Assembly: GCA_905183005.1 (NCBI GenBank)
Contig: CAJJDO010000150.1
Span: forward strand, 160,574-224,573
From: Paramecium pentaurelia
Taxonomy: Eukaryota; Ciliophora; Oligohymenophorea; Peniculida; Parameciidae
DNA: 64,000 bases
Reading direction: 5' to 3'
Both the position numbers and the translations under genes were made by a program. The notes beneath the pieces are model-generated. The model was given only the letters and a program-made list of their open reading frames with translations, was not told where the DNA came from and searched no databases. This document shows positions 1-12,540 of the stretch, in pieces; within the stretch, counting starts at the first letter, position 1, and every line of letters starts with the position of its first letter.

Positions 1-562
1 CACATCAATTCAATTTATTTTTAGACCAACCAATTCAAAAGTTGTATAAATTATTTTTCTTAATAAAATTTCCTTATTTATTAAATAAGTTGTAGTTTAC
101 TTCTCAACCATTTAAATTGCATATATATTATTTAACAATAAAAATAAACCTCAAATAAAATAGTTCTTAAATTGATTTCATCATTTATTTTTAAAAGTCT
201 AATGTAATGAGCATCTTTTATTATTATCCTTATAAAAAGTTTTAAAGAGTAACTACCTTAGATATACAAATTAATTAAATAAACAATTTAAATTCTACAT
301 TATACCATCATCAACTATAGGAATTAACATCTATTACAAGTAATAATGATTTATAATATGAGACTTTATCAATTTTATTTACAAAATATCTCAATAATTA
401 ATTGAATATTCTTGATTCTAAAATAGTTCTTTAATTCCTATTTTAAGATTTCTTTGATTTTTAAATGAATACCATAATATATTTGAAATCATTGAATTGA
501 ATTCTTTTTTTTTTTGAGCTCTTCTTTCAATTTAGAAATTGATTTATGTTCATTTTTAATAT
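1..562. other. AT-rich flank without a supported gene
   Basis: No complete gene was recognised. On the minus strand a stretch at about 391-540 reads openly for about 50 codons to a TGA at 393-391, with a lysine-rich beginning, but has no ATG in frame. It could be the 3' end of a gene or chance. The right edge holds the short upstream region of the carrier gene. Confidence 0.4.
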
Positions 563-1566
563 ATGACTAATAAACAAAAAGACTATTGGACAAGTTTTAT
601 TTCAGGTATTGATTCTTAATCTATAAAAAGGTGGTTGTGCTGGAGTTTGTGCCAAAACTGTCATTTCTCCATTTGAAAGAATCAAATTACTATATTTGGT
701 ATTGATTTGTTATCATATATACCATAGACTAGATCAACTCAATTCACATATAAAGCTGCTATCCAAGATGCTATATATGTGTATCAACATCACGGTTTCA
801 TCAATTTCTGGAGGGGTAATCAAGCTAATGTGTTAAGAATATTCCCTCAATCAGCTATTGTAAATTATATTCAAAACAATAGAATTTTTCTACATTCGAT
901 TATTTAAGAAGCAGATTTGCTCCAGATAGGGAGGATAAAACTATTATGAGGAAAATTAGATTATTTTTATGCGGATTAACTTCAGGGATTATTGCATAAA
1001 GCATAGCTTATCCTTTTGATTTTTTACGAACAAGATTAGCAATGCAAAAAGATGCTTTCTTATATAAAAACATCTATGATGCTGCAGTGAAAATATATAA
1101 AATTGAAGGATTCATGTCTTTCTATTCAGGATTACCTATAGGAATTATAGGAGTAGGAATTTATCATGGGAGTGGTTTCTTCTCATTTACATTGATGAAG
1201 GAGTATCTACTTGAATAATATCCATGGATTGCTAAACACAAAAGTACAGATTTTGCTATAGGGGCAAGTGGAGCCATCATTGCATAAGTTTTAGCTTATC
1301 CTTTTGATATTGTGAAGAAAAGAATGTAAGGTTAGAATGTGTTACTCTAATAAGGAGAGATCTAAATGATGACGTACTTTTTATTTTATAATAATTTAAG
1401 ATCCACATGGGTACAGATAAAAACTATCTATAAAGTTGAGGGAATCATTAAAGGATTTTACAAAGGAGTATCACTCAACTTTATCAAAGCTCCATTATCA
1501 TCAGGCACTGCTTGGACAGTCAAAAACTCAGTCAACAGGCTACTTAATAAAAATTATGATTTCTGA
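563..1566 (+). CDS. Mitochondrial carrier family protein (MCF/SLC25)
   Basis: Inner-membrane solute carrier of the six-helix SLC25 family; the substrate cannot be told. Three repeated signature motifs of the P-x-[DE]-x-x-[KR] type are visible: PFERIK in repeat 1, PFDFLR in repeat 2 and PFDIVK in repeat 3. Each follows a small-residue helix such as GGCAGVCAKTVIS and is followed by aromatic-glycine motifs (FINFWRG, FMSFYSG, IIKGFYKG). The frame needs three short introns: about 606-630 (25 nt, ending AAAAG), one starting near 700 (29 nt), and one near 860 (23 nt). With them the frame runs to TGA 1564-1566. The length, just over 300 residues, is normal for the family. The start is the first ATG before the MTNKQKDYW segment. 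Confidence 0.93.
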
Positions 1567-1762
1567 CATAAATATGTTTATAAAAAATACTTATATTTAT
1601 TATATAAAATTTATAATAAATAAGTTAATAAGCCTAGTATTCACAACTTGAAATTAATTTAAAAGTACTCCATTAATAAATAAAATATCAATCTCCTTAT
1701 ATTTCTGTTATTTCTGAAACTGAATTAGGTTATAAATGAATTAATCACAAATTACTTAATAT

Positions 1763-1834
1763 GTCCGTGTGGCGTAATGGTAGCGCGACAGCCTCCTAAG
1801 CTGTAGGTTGCAGGTTCGACTCCTGCCTCGGATG
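1763..1834 (+). tRNA. tRNA-Arg (anticodon CCT)
   Basis: A 72-nt cloverleaf can be folded by hand: a 7-bp acceptor stem (one G-U and one U-U pair), a D arm with GCG/CGC, a 5-bp anticodon stem ACAGC/GCTGT closing the loop CTCCTAA (anticodon CCT, reading AGG), and a T arm GCAGG-TTCGACT-CCTGC. There is no intron, and a T run follows at once. AGG/AGA are the dominant arginine codons in the neighbouring genes. Confidence 0.93.
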
Positions 1835-1835
1835 A

Positions 1836-1843
1836 TTTTTTTT
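1836..1843 (+). terminator. Pol III terminator of the tRNA gene
   Basis: A run of eight T begins two bases after the tRNA discriminator base, the usual RNA polymerase III stop signal. Confidence 0.8.
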
Positions 1844-2768
1844 ATTTAATATTTATATTGATTATAATGCTTTAAAGCAAATTATTTAATTATTTCAAAT
1901 TTCCTACATTCCTGATTAAATTTGTATCCTTCCATATTTAAATTAAAATATATCTCATTATTTATATTGATCTCTAATAATTTTTGTTTGAGTTTGTATT
2001 AATAAACAAAGATGAATGAAAATATGGACATTAAGGGATTACTTTTTGTTTATTTCAATTATATTGTTAACTAATTTAAAGCTTTTAGAAGTAAATCAAT
2101 AATAAATGTTCAGTCATAATAGTTAATTTAACAAGATTGAATCATTTTTAACTTATCAATGTAATTAATTTAGTCATTTAAGTAATATGACCAAAAAGAG
2201 TGCTAAACTTGATTTACCCTTTAGGAACATACAGATATACTTCAGTTTTTAAATATATTTATTAACTATTGAGACCACTTAGCACTAATAATAATGTATA
2301 TAGATTTTCTTATTAAAAAATAATATTAGTTTAAATATTAAATTGAATTAAAATTTAATAAAAATAGCTATAAAATAATATTATTAATTAAATATTAAAA
2401 TAACTCTATTGTTATATCCGCATTCTATAGAGAAGATTAGAAATAATAAATGATACAGTATAATTCTTATTTATAAATAAAATACTACTTCACTTGAGAT
2501 ACAGGTAGACAGAATAAGATCTTAATATTGATAACAAAAATATAATGATGTAAATAAAGTAAACTATAATTATATAATCTTATATAGTAATATTTGGCAA
2601 TAGATATTTGTCTATTTTTAGTTTAAATTAAGTATGTAAAAATAGTTAATAGATCGAAATAAATTAATTGAAATATTTTTATAAAATTTAAGAATTCAAT
2701 TTCACTTAATTAAATAAAATGAAACTGTAATAATGTTATATATAAATATAAAAATAAAGAATGCAAAA
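1844..2768. other. Intergenic, no supported gene
   Basis: Very AT-rich. A plus-strand frame from an ATG near 2011 stays open for about 45 codons, but has no recognisable motif and is within what chance gives when TGA is the only stop. Confidence 0.4.
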
Positions 2769-4167
2769 TCATTAATATTTAGAATTTAAATTTGGTTGTT
2801 TGTTAGGCTTAAAACTTTATAAATGGCTAAAATCGTAAATAGAATTATTTTCTTTTTTATTTTATTCTTGTAATTAACTTGATTATAAATTTCTGGGTTA
2901 ACGATTAAGAGTTTATGATGATGGAATATATTCATTAAAGTCTAGTGTCTTTGCACTTTAAGTGGTTAATTTAGATGGCATAGGTTTATTTTCAGTAGTA
3001 ATGAAATCTAGAATATCATCTAAATCATTGCTATCATCATCTTTGATTTTTTATTATAATTATTATTTTTGCTTAAACTAAGTTTAAAATTCATCCTTTT
3101 AACTGTAAGATTTGGCTTTATGATGAGATTCAAAAAATTTAAGTTCATCTTTTTATTTGTTTTATTCTTCAAAAATCAAAGAGGGTGCTATTTTTTCAAT
3201 ATTATAGAAAAAGGGATGAGTCAACATTTATGCAGCAGTTATTCTTTTATTAGGATCCCATCTAATCATTTAAGTTAACAAATTTATTGCTTCTGTACTT
3301 GCATTTGGTATCAATTATTATAGTTGTAATGGTTAAAATTAAGCAAGTGCCAATCCCATTTAAGATACTAATCTACATCCTTCTGGCCATTCTTATTGAG
3401 TAAATGTTCTAATAGATTTAAATATAATAATATACCCTAGTGTAGAGAGAATTTTATTGAATTATTCCAATTCTGAATTACCTTGAAATAGTGGTCTATT
3501 CAAAAATAATTCTGCCATTATACAACCTAATGCAAAAATGTCAACAGGACTATTGTAATTGGCCTACTTTAAAAGTATTTCTGGAGCCTATAAATTTTAA
3601 TTGAGATTTTACACGATACCATCTAGTGGCAATGTAATCTGTATATGGAGGTCTAGATCTTATTTCTCTTGCACATCCAAGATCAATAATTTTAACTATT
3701 CCATTGTTAGTGAGTAACATATTTTCTGGTTTAAGATCACGATGAAAATAACCATGTTTATGCATATAACTTAGACCATTAGCAACTTAATAGATAATAG
3801 ATTTGATTTAATCTTCTGAAATAATTTTACCCTAAAATTAATAAATAAATTATACCATTTCTTTTTATTGAGTGTACATTTAGTAAATACTTTTTTCTAC
3901 AAATTCAAATACTAAACATAGAGTATCATTATCAAGGAAAACTAATTATTCATATATTATACTTTCTTTGAGTTTAACAATATTGGGATGATTTTGGAGT
4001 TTTAATAAAGCTTTAACTTCTCTCAAATTAGTACATTCATCAAAATTATGATATTTTTATTTCATCTTTTTTATTGCAACTAAATCATGAGTTTATGTAT
4101 CTTCAGCTTTTATTACAACTCCAAATGTTCCATCACCTGTCTTTTTCAATTCCTTGAATTTTTTCAT
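2769..4167 (-). CDS. MAK/ICK/MOK-type (RCK) serine/threonine kinase
   Basis: CMGC-group kinase of the RCK family (MAK, ICK, MOK; Chlamydomonas LF4 and worm DYF-5), which limits cilium length in other organisms. The N-terminus reads MKKFKELKKTGDGTFGVV with the VAIKK lysine. The catalytic loop is HRDLKPENML and the activation segment is REIRSRPPYTDYIATRWYR, the family TxY signature, then APE after an intron. DFG is replaced by DLG, which keeps the metal-binding aspartate. Later come WPEG and the RWDPNKR motif of subdomain XI. The C-terminal 150 residues are Gln/Asp/Lys-rich. At least three short introns are needed (for example after RWYR and after STLG). It ends at TGA 2771-2769. Divergent from the gene at 4583, with about 415 bp between. 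Confidence 0.93.
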
Positions 4168-4582
4168 ATGTATTTTTAGGAAATTAATTTATTTGTTTTA
4201 TTATATATATATATAATAAAATTATTATATATATTATATACATTAGTAACATGAAATAGTTAATTGAGTAAACTAAGTTTAAGTTCTTTAATATTATTCA
4301 ATCATTGTTATTTTTATATAGAATTCCAATAATAATTATACATTTAAATATGTAGTAATAATAATAATAAGGAAATTTAAAGAAATTATTATATATTTTT
4401 TTATAATAGGAAATAAATTTAGATTTATTATGGTATATAGATTATTATTAATTTTTTCTTTTGTATTGTAAATAATGATTGTAATAATATTTGAATTTTA
4501 AATTATTTGACAGATCATGTTACTTATTCAATTTTATTTGATTAATGTCACTATTAATTTTAATTTAGTTTATTAAATATCA

Positions 4583-6165
4583 ATGAGCCAAAATTCTGTT
4601 GAAGATTAAGTAATCTTTGTTGATATTAGAAAAGTGTGGTCAATTACTTGTAATGACAGTTTAAATTGATGATAAAAACACAGCAAGGATAGATGTATTT
4701 GAAGATGATGAGCCAGAATTATTGGCTATGAATTTCTGCAATTAACATAAATTAAATCAACGACTAATACCAATATTAGCTGAAAATATTAAGCAGAATA
4801 TGATAGTGGCTTAAAAAGAAAAATAAAACATGACTCAATATGTATATATATATAATAGATGATATTAGTTGTAAAAATTAAAAGAAAGATAAATCACATA
4901 AGAAAATTAATAAGAACAAGTGACATAATAAAATTTAATAAAACAAATTAGTACTTAATCTCCAAAAACACCTTAAGGAAAAAAAGATGGCAATGTTTTT
5001 GATAGATTGTATCAAAGTGCTTAAATAAAAAAAATGAAAATGTAAAGACAAGACTCTGAACGCTTATAAATATCTAATTAATTAGTACATAATTAAGAAT
5101 CAGATATTAATTATGGATAATTATTATATTAAAGAGGAATGTCAAAAAAAGATGAGTTTATTTTAAAAGCTGAAATGGCATTATTGGAGAAATAATAATA
5201 ATAGATGATAGAATGTACTCATAAACCATCAATTAATCCAATATCATCTAAAATTGTTCATAGACCTTCAGAACCTATATGTCTTTATTTGAATTAATTA
5301 GCTAAAGTCATATCTGAAAAGAAAGAACAAGCTTAATTTCATAAAGTTGAAGAATAATAATAATAATGTTCTTTCCATCCATAAATTGATAAATAGTAAT
5401 ATAATTAAATTAATTAGATCTTAAGCAATTATTGAAGAAAAGAAAAAAGCTTCTTAAATTTAAATTCCTCATTATGAATAACTATATTAAGTTAATACAA
5501 TACGATAATTCAAATTGAATTAAAAAGATTAAGAATACTTTACTGAAACTCATACATTCCATCCAAAAATAGATTAATTATCAGAATAACTTGTTTCTGG
5601 ATAAACATTTTAAGAAAGACAATAAAAATATTTAACTTCTATTAAAGATAAATAATAATCAATTGATGAATGCTTTAGACCTAAGACAGGTAGACCTCCT
5701 GAATCTCGTCCTGATAATTTATTTGATTCCCTTTATAATTAAGCAAAAACATTGGCAGATAAAAAAGCTTAACTTTTATCATCAAGTATGGATCAAGCAC
5801 TTTTTTAATCTTAAGTCAAAGCCAGTCATCAATCTGATAAGATTATTTAATAAGCTATTTAAAATAAACTTTCAAATATATTTGATATCTTGGATTCTGA
5901 TTAAGATGGTGAGATTGATTCATTAAGAATTGATATTACAAATTTAGATCCTCAAGTTCTTTAAGCAATTACTCCATTATTATAAGAAATGGAATAAGGA
6001 AAATATTCTTTAACTAAATCTGAATTTATTTAATTAACTTCTCAATTGATGACTTTAATGTCCAATAAAGAAAAACATGATTTGCTTAAAAAACCATAAA
6101 AAAAGGATCAATCCTTAAATGTAACCAAAGATAGATCTCCTAAATCCAATATTAAAAAAAATTGA
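4583..6165 (+). CDS. FHPxI-repeat protein with a C-terminal EF-hand-like loop
   Basis: Not a named family that I recognise. The N-terminus (MSQNSVEDQCGQLLVMTVQ) leads into a conserved-looking segment, FEDDEPELLAMNFCNQHKL, a [D/E]P-x-x-LA-x-x-FC-x-x-H pattern common in ciliate and flagellate proteins. The middle is Gln/Lys-rich with several short repeats around H-K/HP-x-I (HKPSI, CSFHPQID, TFHPKID, CFRPKTGRPP). Near the C-terminus is a calcium-loop-like DSDQDGEID. About 510 residues, stop TGA 6163-6165. Two introns are needed: 4610-4634 (25 nt, ending AAAAG) and one near 4843. Probably cytoskeletal or ciliary by resemblance; this is inference. Confidence 0.75.
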
Positions 6166-6226
6166 ATTAAATTTTATCGATTTTTTTATTTATTTATAAA
6201 ATTTATAACAAAAATTATATAAATTA

Positions 6227-6874
6227 TCAAAATCTTGATCCAGGAGCTGTTGTTGTACTTAAATTACTTTAAAATAGTTTTTGAGACGCAAATCTTTACC
6301 TTGTTAATCCATCAGTATGAATTCTTTGATTAGAATAATTTAAAATACTATTTTAAGGTTATGGGATTTCATTATCCTCTATAAATATACATTTAATATT
6401 CTATACATTATAATTTTAATAAAATTTATGCTTATTTTTATATTTATGCTTTCAAATTGCTTATAGTATAATCTTTTTCTGCACATGATTAACATTTTTT
6501 ATATTTTGGTTAATCATATGAATAAGTATTAAATTATTGTATCTCTGATACTCTACTCTTTATATCAGTTATTAAATTAGACATTACAAAAGCTTCATTT
6601 GATAATGTATAATGTTGAGTATTATTTTTTAAATTAAACCAGATCTTTTATTATTCACTTAATTAACCCCAAATATCATTAAACTATCTCTTAAGTGTAT
6701 TGTATTAATTTTCTTGAGTCTATAGATTCATAATTAATTGATTGGAAAAGTTGGTTAATTTTTATATTTCTATCATTAACTATTCAATCTTATAGAACAA
6801 TTGTTAAATTATTATCTACTCTAAAAGTATTAATAAAGATATTTACAATTCTATCCTTAACCATAATTGTTCAT
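6227..6874 (-). CDS. Coiled-coil protein with a CxxC pair, unknown
   Basis: About 205 residues starting MNNYGQGQNQQ. A long Gln/Leu/Ile-rich helical region likely to be a coiled coil follows, then KYKKCQSCAEKDY and a second helical stretch, and a Ser/Thr/Arg-rich tail ending TTTAPGSRF before TGA 6229-6227. Two introns (about 26 and 28 nt) are needed; splicing the first brings a start ATG at 6874 into frame. The 3' end faces the gene at 4583 (convergent, 61 bp apart). No domain recognised. Confidence 0.7.
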
Positions 6875-7342
6875 TTTATATCTAAATAATATAATTTTAT
6901 TTAAAGAATTAATAAATTTATTTTCATCAAAAATATAATATTTAGTTTTCTATTTGTCAAAAAACTATTTATGTAATTTCATATTTATGAAGATAATAAT
7001 AAAGTAAAAAATATATTAAACATCTATTTAACATAAATTATATAAATCCTCAATATTTTTAATTTGACTTTATTACTAATTATTGTTTTTTAATTATTTA
7101 ATTAAGATATATTTTTGATATCATTTAATAAAAATTAACATAAAATAATTTATGTGGTTAATTAAAATTTGAATTCTTATAATTAGTTGCTTCATAGATC
7201 TTATTCAATGTTTTTTTTTAGTTATTTGATCAATATATTCTTTACTTGTTGATTGAAATAATAAAATGAATTTCAAAGATATTTTAATAGCGATTTAATC
7301 ATTGATTGCTATCATTTATCTAACCATTATTATTATTAATCG

Positions 7343-7618
7343 ATGAACGCTTTTAGTTTGGAGAAGAATAGATTTCATCAAAAGGCTTGTGAAAAGAAGA
7401 AAAAAAGACAGAGTGAAAACTTTAGCTCATAAACCAAAAATCAATAAATAGGCAATTACATTGAATAAAAGACTTAATCTCTATATGTGGACCTGGATTC
7501 ATCTTATACAAAAGCTTCTGATCAGGACAGTTTTAAATTAAACAATATACCTAAATCCGTAAGAGCTAATTTAATTGGTTAACTAAACAATAAATATGGA
7601 AGAAGATCTCTTCAATGA
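7343..7618 (+). CDS. Small basic protein, NRFHxKAxE family (copy A)
   Basis: Intronless, 91 residues. It begins MNAFSLEKNRFHQKACEKKK, has a polar Gln/Ser-rich middle and ends KYGRRSLQ before TGA. The first 20 residues match in pattern the small protein at 24387-24674 (NRFHKKAIE), so the two look like members of one undescribed family. There is no signal peptide or membrane segment. Function unknown. Confidence 0.7.
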
Positions 7619-7964
7619 ATATATAAATATATGTAATTCTTGTATTAAATAATAATTAATCATCATTAATGAATACATATTAAAAAACTATAGCAATCCT
7701 AACAATAGAGTTTTTTAAATTTATTAAGAAAGCAAGAATAATAAAAATTACATTATTACTCTCTTAAGGGGAAAGATAATAGAACATTGATATTGCTTCC
7801 TATATAATAATAATAATTCATAATTCGGTATTGTATAAGGAAATATAAGATTTATAATGGAACAAATTTTATTAATATTTTATATTGTATTTTGATTAAT
7901 GAATTCTTTTCACCTACTGAAAGATTAGTTTATGTAACCTGTACAATAAAACTAATAGTTTAGA

Positions 7965-8541
7965 TCAATTAAAATGATTTTTAATCCAAATCTTCTGAAT
8001 TTTAAACTCTTTTATATTCTTTAAAAATAGATTATATATTACAAGAATATTGCACTTCTTAAAAGTCAAAAAAATTATTAAATTTGATAAGTAGATATTT
8101 GGTATTACCTCATTACTTTAAAATAAATATAAACAAGTATATTCAATTAATATAATTTTTTCTTCTTCTATTTTTAAATATTATCTCTACTAATTTAGTC
8201 TCTATGACAATAAAGTTTTATTAATTGGATGTTGTTATTATTAAAACTATTTATATATTCTTTGTTTTTTTACTTTATTAAATTAAATCTATTTCAAATT
8301 GTATTATAAACACAAAACATTTAAATTCTATTAGGTTTCCTATAAAATAAGATTGGTGTAATTTTCTATTAATTTCCCTTACATTTAAAAATGATAATAT
8401 TTGTTAAATAACATTTAATGTTATGTCCTATATTTTGTATAGACTATTTTGATATTCATTATGATGCAGTGAATCTATTTCTTTTGACTAAATAAATAGA
8501 GAGACATAATTACGCATGAAATTGATATAAAATTGATCCAT
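7965..8541 (-). CDS. Hypothetical protein, possible F-box-like N-terminus
   Basis: Open in the ciliate code from ATG 8541 (MDQFYINFMRNYVSL) to TGA 7967-7965, given one 25-nt intron in the middle. The composition is gene-like (Gln written as TAA/TAG, Lys/Ile/Leu-rich helices). A segment around VIQQILSFLNVREINR resembles an F-box helix pattern, but the match is weak. Alternative splicing choices exist. The stretch 7619-7964 downstream holds nothing I recognise. Confidence 0.5.
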
Positions 8542-8862
8542 AAAATTTTATAATGTAAGCAAATATAAGATTAATTTTTGATATATTTATAAATCAATCT
8601 AGATATTAAATAACTATATTAATACTTTATTTATATCTTTAAAGTTACAAATGTTATAGATACACTTTCTAAACAACCATTTATCAGCAAAATGGTCATC
8701 TTTATCTGAATTTATAAATATTCATATTTTCTATTTTTTCAAATTGATAAGGTACAATATAATAATACAAAATTAATATTATAAAATAATTTTAATCATT
8801 ATCTCCTAAAAATTCTTGTTTTTCACATATAATTATATTTAAAAAAAATATAAATAAAATTA

Positions 8863-10444
8863 TCACTATTATTACTAATTGTGACGAATTTTAGAAGGCT
8901 AATACTAAATACTATTAAAATGGAGCAATTTATCATATAGACTACCTTAAATGAACTCTTTTTCTACTCTGTCTAATCTGTCATCCTCTTTTGTAGATTG
9001 ATGCAATTATGAATTGGATTAATAATAACTAAAATTGAAAATATTGTTTACCTTTAAGTAATATCTACAGAATTTTCAATAATAGTAGATAAAGACTTCC
9101 CTCTTTAAACTTAAAGATATTGATTTCTTTAATGTCTTGTACCCATTTTAATAAACCAATGATGATTGAGTGCCTAAACAGCTGACAATCTTTTAATTGG
9201 TTCTTTATTCAATAATCCCTTTAATAAATCCATTCCAGAATTTGAAATTTTCTTGCATATTTTTTTTCTAATTTAATCAATATATATATATAAATACTCT
9301 ATTTTAAAATCTATTTCACATTTTTCATTTGATCTTAGTATTTCTTCTTAATCTTTACCTTCAAATGGTAATTTTCCATAAATTAGAAGATAAAATATTA
9401 CACCCAAAGAAAATAAATCCACTTTACTTGTATAATTTTTGGATCGAAATATCTCAGGTGCAACAAATCCAGGAGTACCACATTTTTTATATTATGATTA
9501 ATCTGTTGTTTCAGAATAACAAAAGTTACCTAAAATAACAAACGGTAAACGTTTCTTTTCTGGTATAAATAAGTTTTCCATTTTTATATCTCTATGAAAT
9601 ACTCCTTTTGAATGCATATGTTAAATTGCTTACAAAATCCCATAGATTATATCTGCAACTAATTTCTCTTCTAATCCCTATGTTGATTATTCTGCCATTT
9701 AATATATTTAGGATTCCTTTATGTATGATCTTAAATCAATTCCCAAATAGTATTCATATAGTATATATACATTTTATTCATCTTCAAATACTTCAACAAT
9801 ATAACATATTTATGTATGACTCAATTTTCTTAAATTACTTAATTCCCTAAATAAATTTTGCTTTTATGCTGCCGTAATTGCATCTTTCTCTATTACCTTC
9901 ACAACATGATATTCAGCATCCTACACTCTGACACAAGAAAATAAACATTAACCAAATACAGGGTCACTGTGTTTTATTTTACCTAAAACTTTATATTTCC
10001 TTGCGAATTTATCCATTATACAAAATCTTCTTAAAAACTAAAACCATTTTTTGAAGATATCTGCATTTTCACATAATAAATGAGTTAGTTATTATCCAAA
10101 TTATAGTCTAATACCATATCTATAATTAGGCATTGTTGGATCAAAATGAGTAAACTTTTTTAGAAAACATGCTTATAATTAACAATAGGATGTATAATCT
10201 TCAGATCCCACTCCTTTTCTATATAATTTTTCAGGATGTAGATTTAATTACACTGATTCCCATTGACTATCAACTTTTAAAAGTAACCTGCCTGAATAAT
10301 TTATTCATCTATACCTTAAAATTAATTATTTCCATCAATAGTATTTGATGATACCCACATTGAAGATTACCTTAAAGCCTCCATAAAAATAGAAGTATAA
10401 GGAATAGTTTTTAAAAAAGTGTTTTTCTGGTTTTATTGACGCAT
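8863..10444 (-). CDS. PH-domain protein kinase with degenerate DFG (probable pseudokinase)
   Basis: An N-terminal pleckstrin-homology-like domain spans about residues 40-140 (GRLLLKVDSQWESVQLNL ... ENADIFKKWFQFLRRF). A CDPK/AGC-like kinase domain follows (YKVLGKIKHSDPVFGQC). The VAIK-type lysine (YHVVKVIEKD), the catalytic loop HRDIKMENL, the GTPGFVAPEIF segment and DLFSLGVIFY are present. Where DFG should be, the sequence reads VILGNFCYS, so the magnesium-binding aspartate is missing. Subdomain XI reads KEPIKRLSAVQAL. Introns of about 23 nt near 10300 and near the 3' end, plus one near 9280, are needed. The start at 10444 is the farthest upstream in-frame ATG; the ATG at 10016 would drop the PH domain. 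It probably binds phosphoinositides and may be catalytically dead. Confidence 0.83.
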
Positions 10445-10737
10445 TTGATATAAAAATAATAAAAAAATTTAAATCTGAAATTGTATTCCTTTAATATGAC
10501 AATTACATTCAAACTAGATAACTTGTATCTTATGAATTATTTAATATTTTAATCTATTAACATATAAATTTATCTTCTATCTTCATCATTTAAATTATAA
10601 CAAAAATGGAATTCAATTATTTCAGAATAAATTACAATTATATATTCCTATAAAATAAACAACTAAAAGATGATTCAATTAAGATTTTCATATTAATTAT
10701 TTAAAATATATTACATATAGATTTTAGACTACTTTCT

Positions 10738-11134
10738 TCATCTTAGATTTTAATTAATAAGATCTTCTTCAATAATGTTCTAAATCTAAGTCCAAAAAAC
10801 TATAATATACATTCTTGTTAACCATATAAAAGATAATTATAATCTTTAGTCTTTATTATGAAGATCTTTTTAGAAATAATAAATCCTATAAATAGAAATT
10901 CATGTTTAAAGATATTAATATATTCTAAATTTAAATATCTTTAATATATCTTAGTATAAACTAATCAAATACAAGAAAACAAAACTTCAGATTAGGTTCA
11001 TCTTAAATATTACAATTCTTTTATGCTATGTAATCTAAATTTTTAATATTTATATTTTCTCGTTGAAAACAATAATTGTTTACAAGTGATTGACTTATGT
11101 TAGGTATTTTGAGCAGAAATGTATATAGGATCAT
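10738..11134 (-). CDS. Hypothetical protein
   Basis: Reads from ATG 11134 (MILYTFLLKIPNISQSLV) through an acidic, Asn/Gln-containing stretch. With one short intron near 10800 it ends in IIEEDLINQNLR before TGA 10740-10738. No domain recognised. In such AT-rich DNA, with TGA the only stop, a frame of this length could be chance, so the call is tentative. Confidence 0.4.
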
Positions 11135-11283
11135 TGATATAGATGTATATGTGATATATTATTTAGAAATAGATAGGAAGTGTTATTTATAATGGAATTA
11201 AAATGAATATAAATAAATAATTAAAAAACGGGTTTTTTTAGTCTTCTGCTTGGATGTGATAATAATTCATTAATAATTTTAAT

Positions 11284-12450
11284 ATGGCTAGAATCATTCC
11301 TGTTTTGACACTTATCTTGGCAGTGGTAACTGCTAGAGTAGCAAAGAGTGAAAGTCCAAAGGAAGTGTTGGCATAAATCAACAAAGATTCATTTGGTAAT
11401 TCTGTATTGTCAGTCCTCCAACTCTAATTGGCAACAGGAGGACCAGTTGGAGAAATCTAAATCCTTTTAAACAACATTGCTTCATAACTCAATGGAGATT
11501 AAAAGAAAGCTGACAAAGTTCATGAAAGTGACACAGTTGCCTTCGAGAAGGTATAATTTATAATTACAATTTTAGATCATTGCTGACCTAGAATAAGAAA
11601 TTGCTTATCACTAAACTTAAATCGTTGCTCTTTCAAACTTAAGAGACTCAACAACTGAAGCATTGGGAGAAGCTGAAGCTGAAGTTAGAGTTGTCACATC
11701 TGATATTGCCAATAACGAAAAGAGTTTTGCTGACGAATCTGCTACAAGACAATCATAACACGAAACATGGGTTAGAAAGGATGCAGAACATGTTGACTAA
11801 ATGGATGCTATTGATGAAGCTTCAAAGATTGTTTAACACTTATAAGCAGGTGTTGCATTTGCTCAACTTAAGAGCAGATTTGAGAAAGTCTAAGCTAAAT
11901 TAATGGAAAGCAAACATGCTCTCTTCAAAGTATAAAATATTATTCTAGACTATAGCCACTCATCAATGCTTTGACATAATTAGCCTCAAAGGTTGATAAC
12001 AAGAGCATCATCAAAATTTTAGAACTTTTGGCTTAAATTAGATAATAATTGGTTGCCAGCAGAGCATCACTCCTTGCAACAGAAGAGAGATAAGCTGCTA
12101 ATTGGGAAGTTTAAAGTGGTCACTTATAAGAAGAACACAAGAGATTAGTTGAGAGAAAGGCTTTCTTAGAAAATTCAATTGTTTAATTCAAAGTAACCAT
12201 TTAAGAAGCAGTTGAAGACTTAGAAGATTAAACTGTATTATTTTGAATTAAAACATAGTTATTCCTTGAAGATGCTGAAGATTCATTGGCTATCCAAGAG
12301 AGATGGGCTGCTGAATAAGAATCTTAATATGAAGCTTAAACTTTTGAAAGAGAATAATAATTGGAAGTCGTTGAAAGATTATAAGAAGTTCTTACTCAAA
12401 AGATGAGTGCTGCCTCAGAATTCCTTGAAATTAGAGAAGAGGTCTTTTGA
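11284..12450 (+). CDS. Trichocyst matrix protein precursor (TMP family)
   Basis: Secretory-granule protein that forms the crystalline, expandable core of trichocysts, the defensive extrusomes of Paramecium. It has a signal peptide (MARIIPVLTLILAVVTARVA). Two heptad-rich halves with alternating acidic and Gln/Ala residues follow; these fit the family's four-helix-bundle polypeptides released by proteolytic processing. Three introns (25, 26 and 24 nt) are needed. The end is LEIREEVF and TGA 12448-12450. Unlike most genes here it is Ala/Glu-rich and less AT-biased, as expected for a very abundant product. Which TMP subfamily (T1, T2, T4) cannot be decided by eye. Confidence 0.9.
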
Positions 12451-12540
12451 TTAATGAATTATCAGCAATATTAATATCAATACAATATCTACATTTTTAA
12501 TTGTAAAATAATCTGTTAAAATAATATTTAATTTAAATTA

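Noticed and set aside
8863..10016. Kinase starting at the ATG at 10016
   Set aside because: The frame continues upstream into a PH-like domain and, after one intron, an ATG at 10444.
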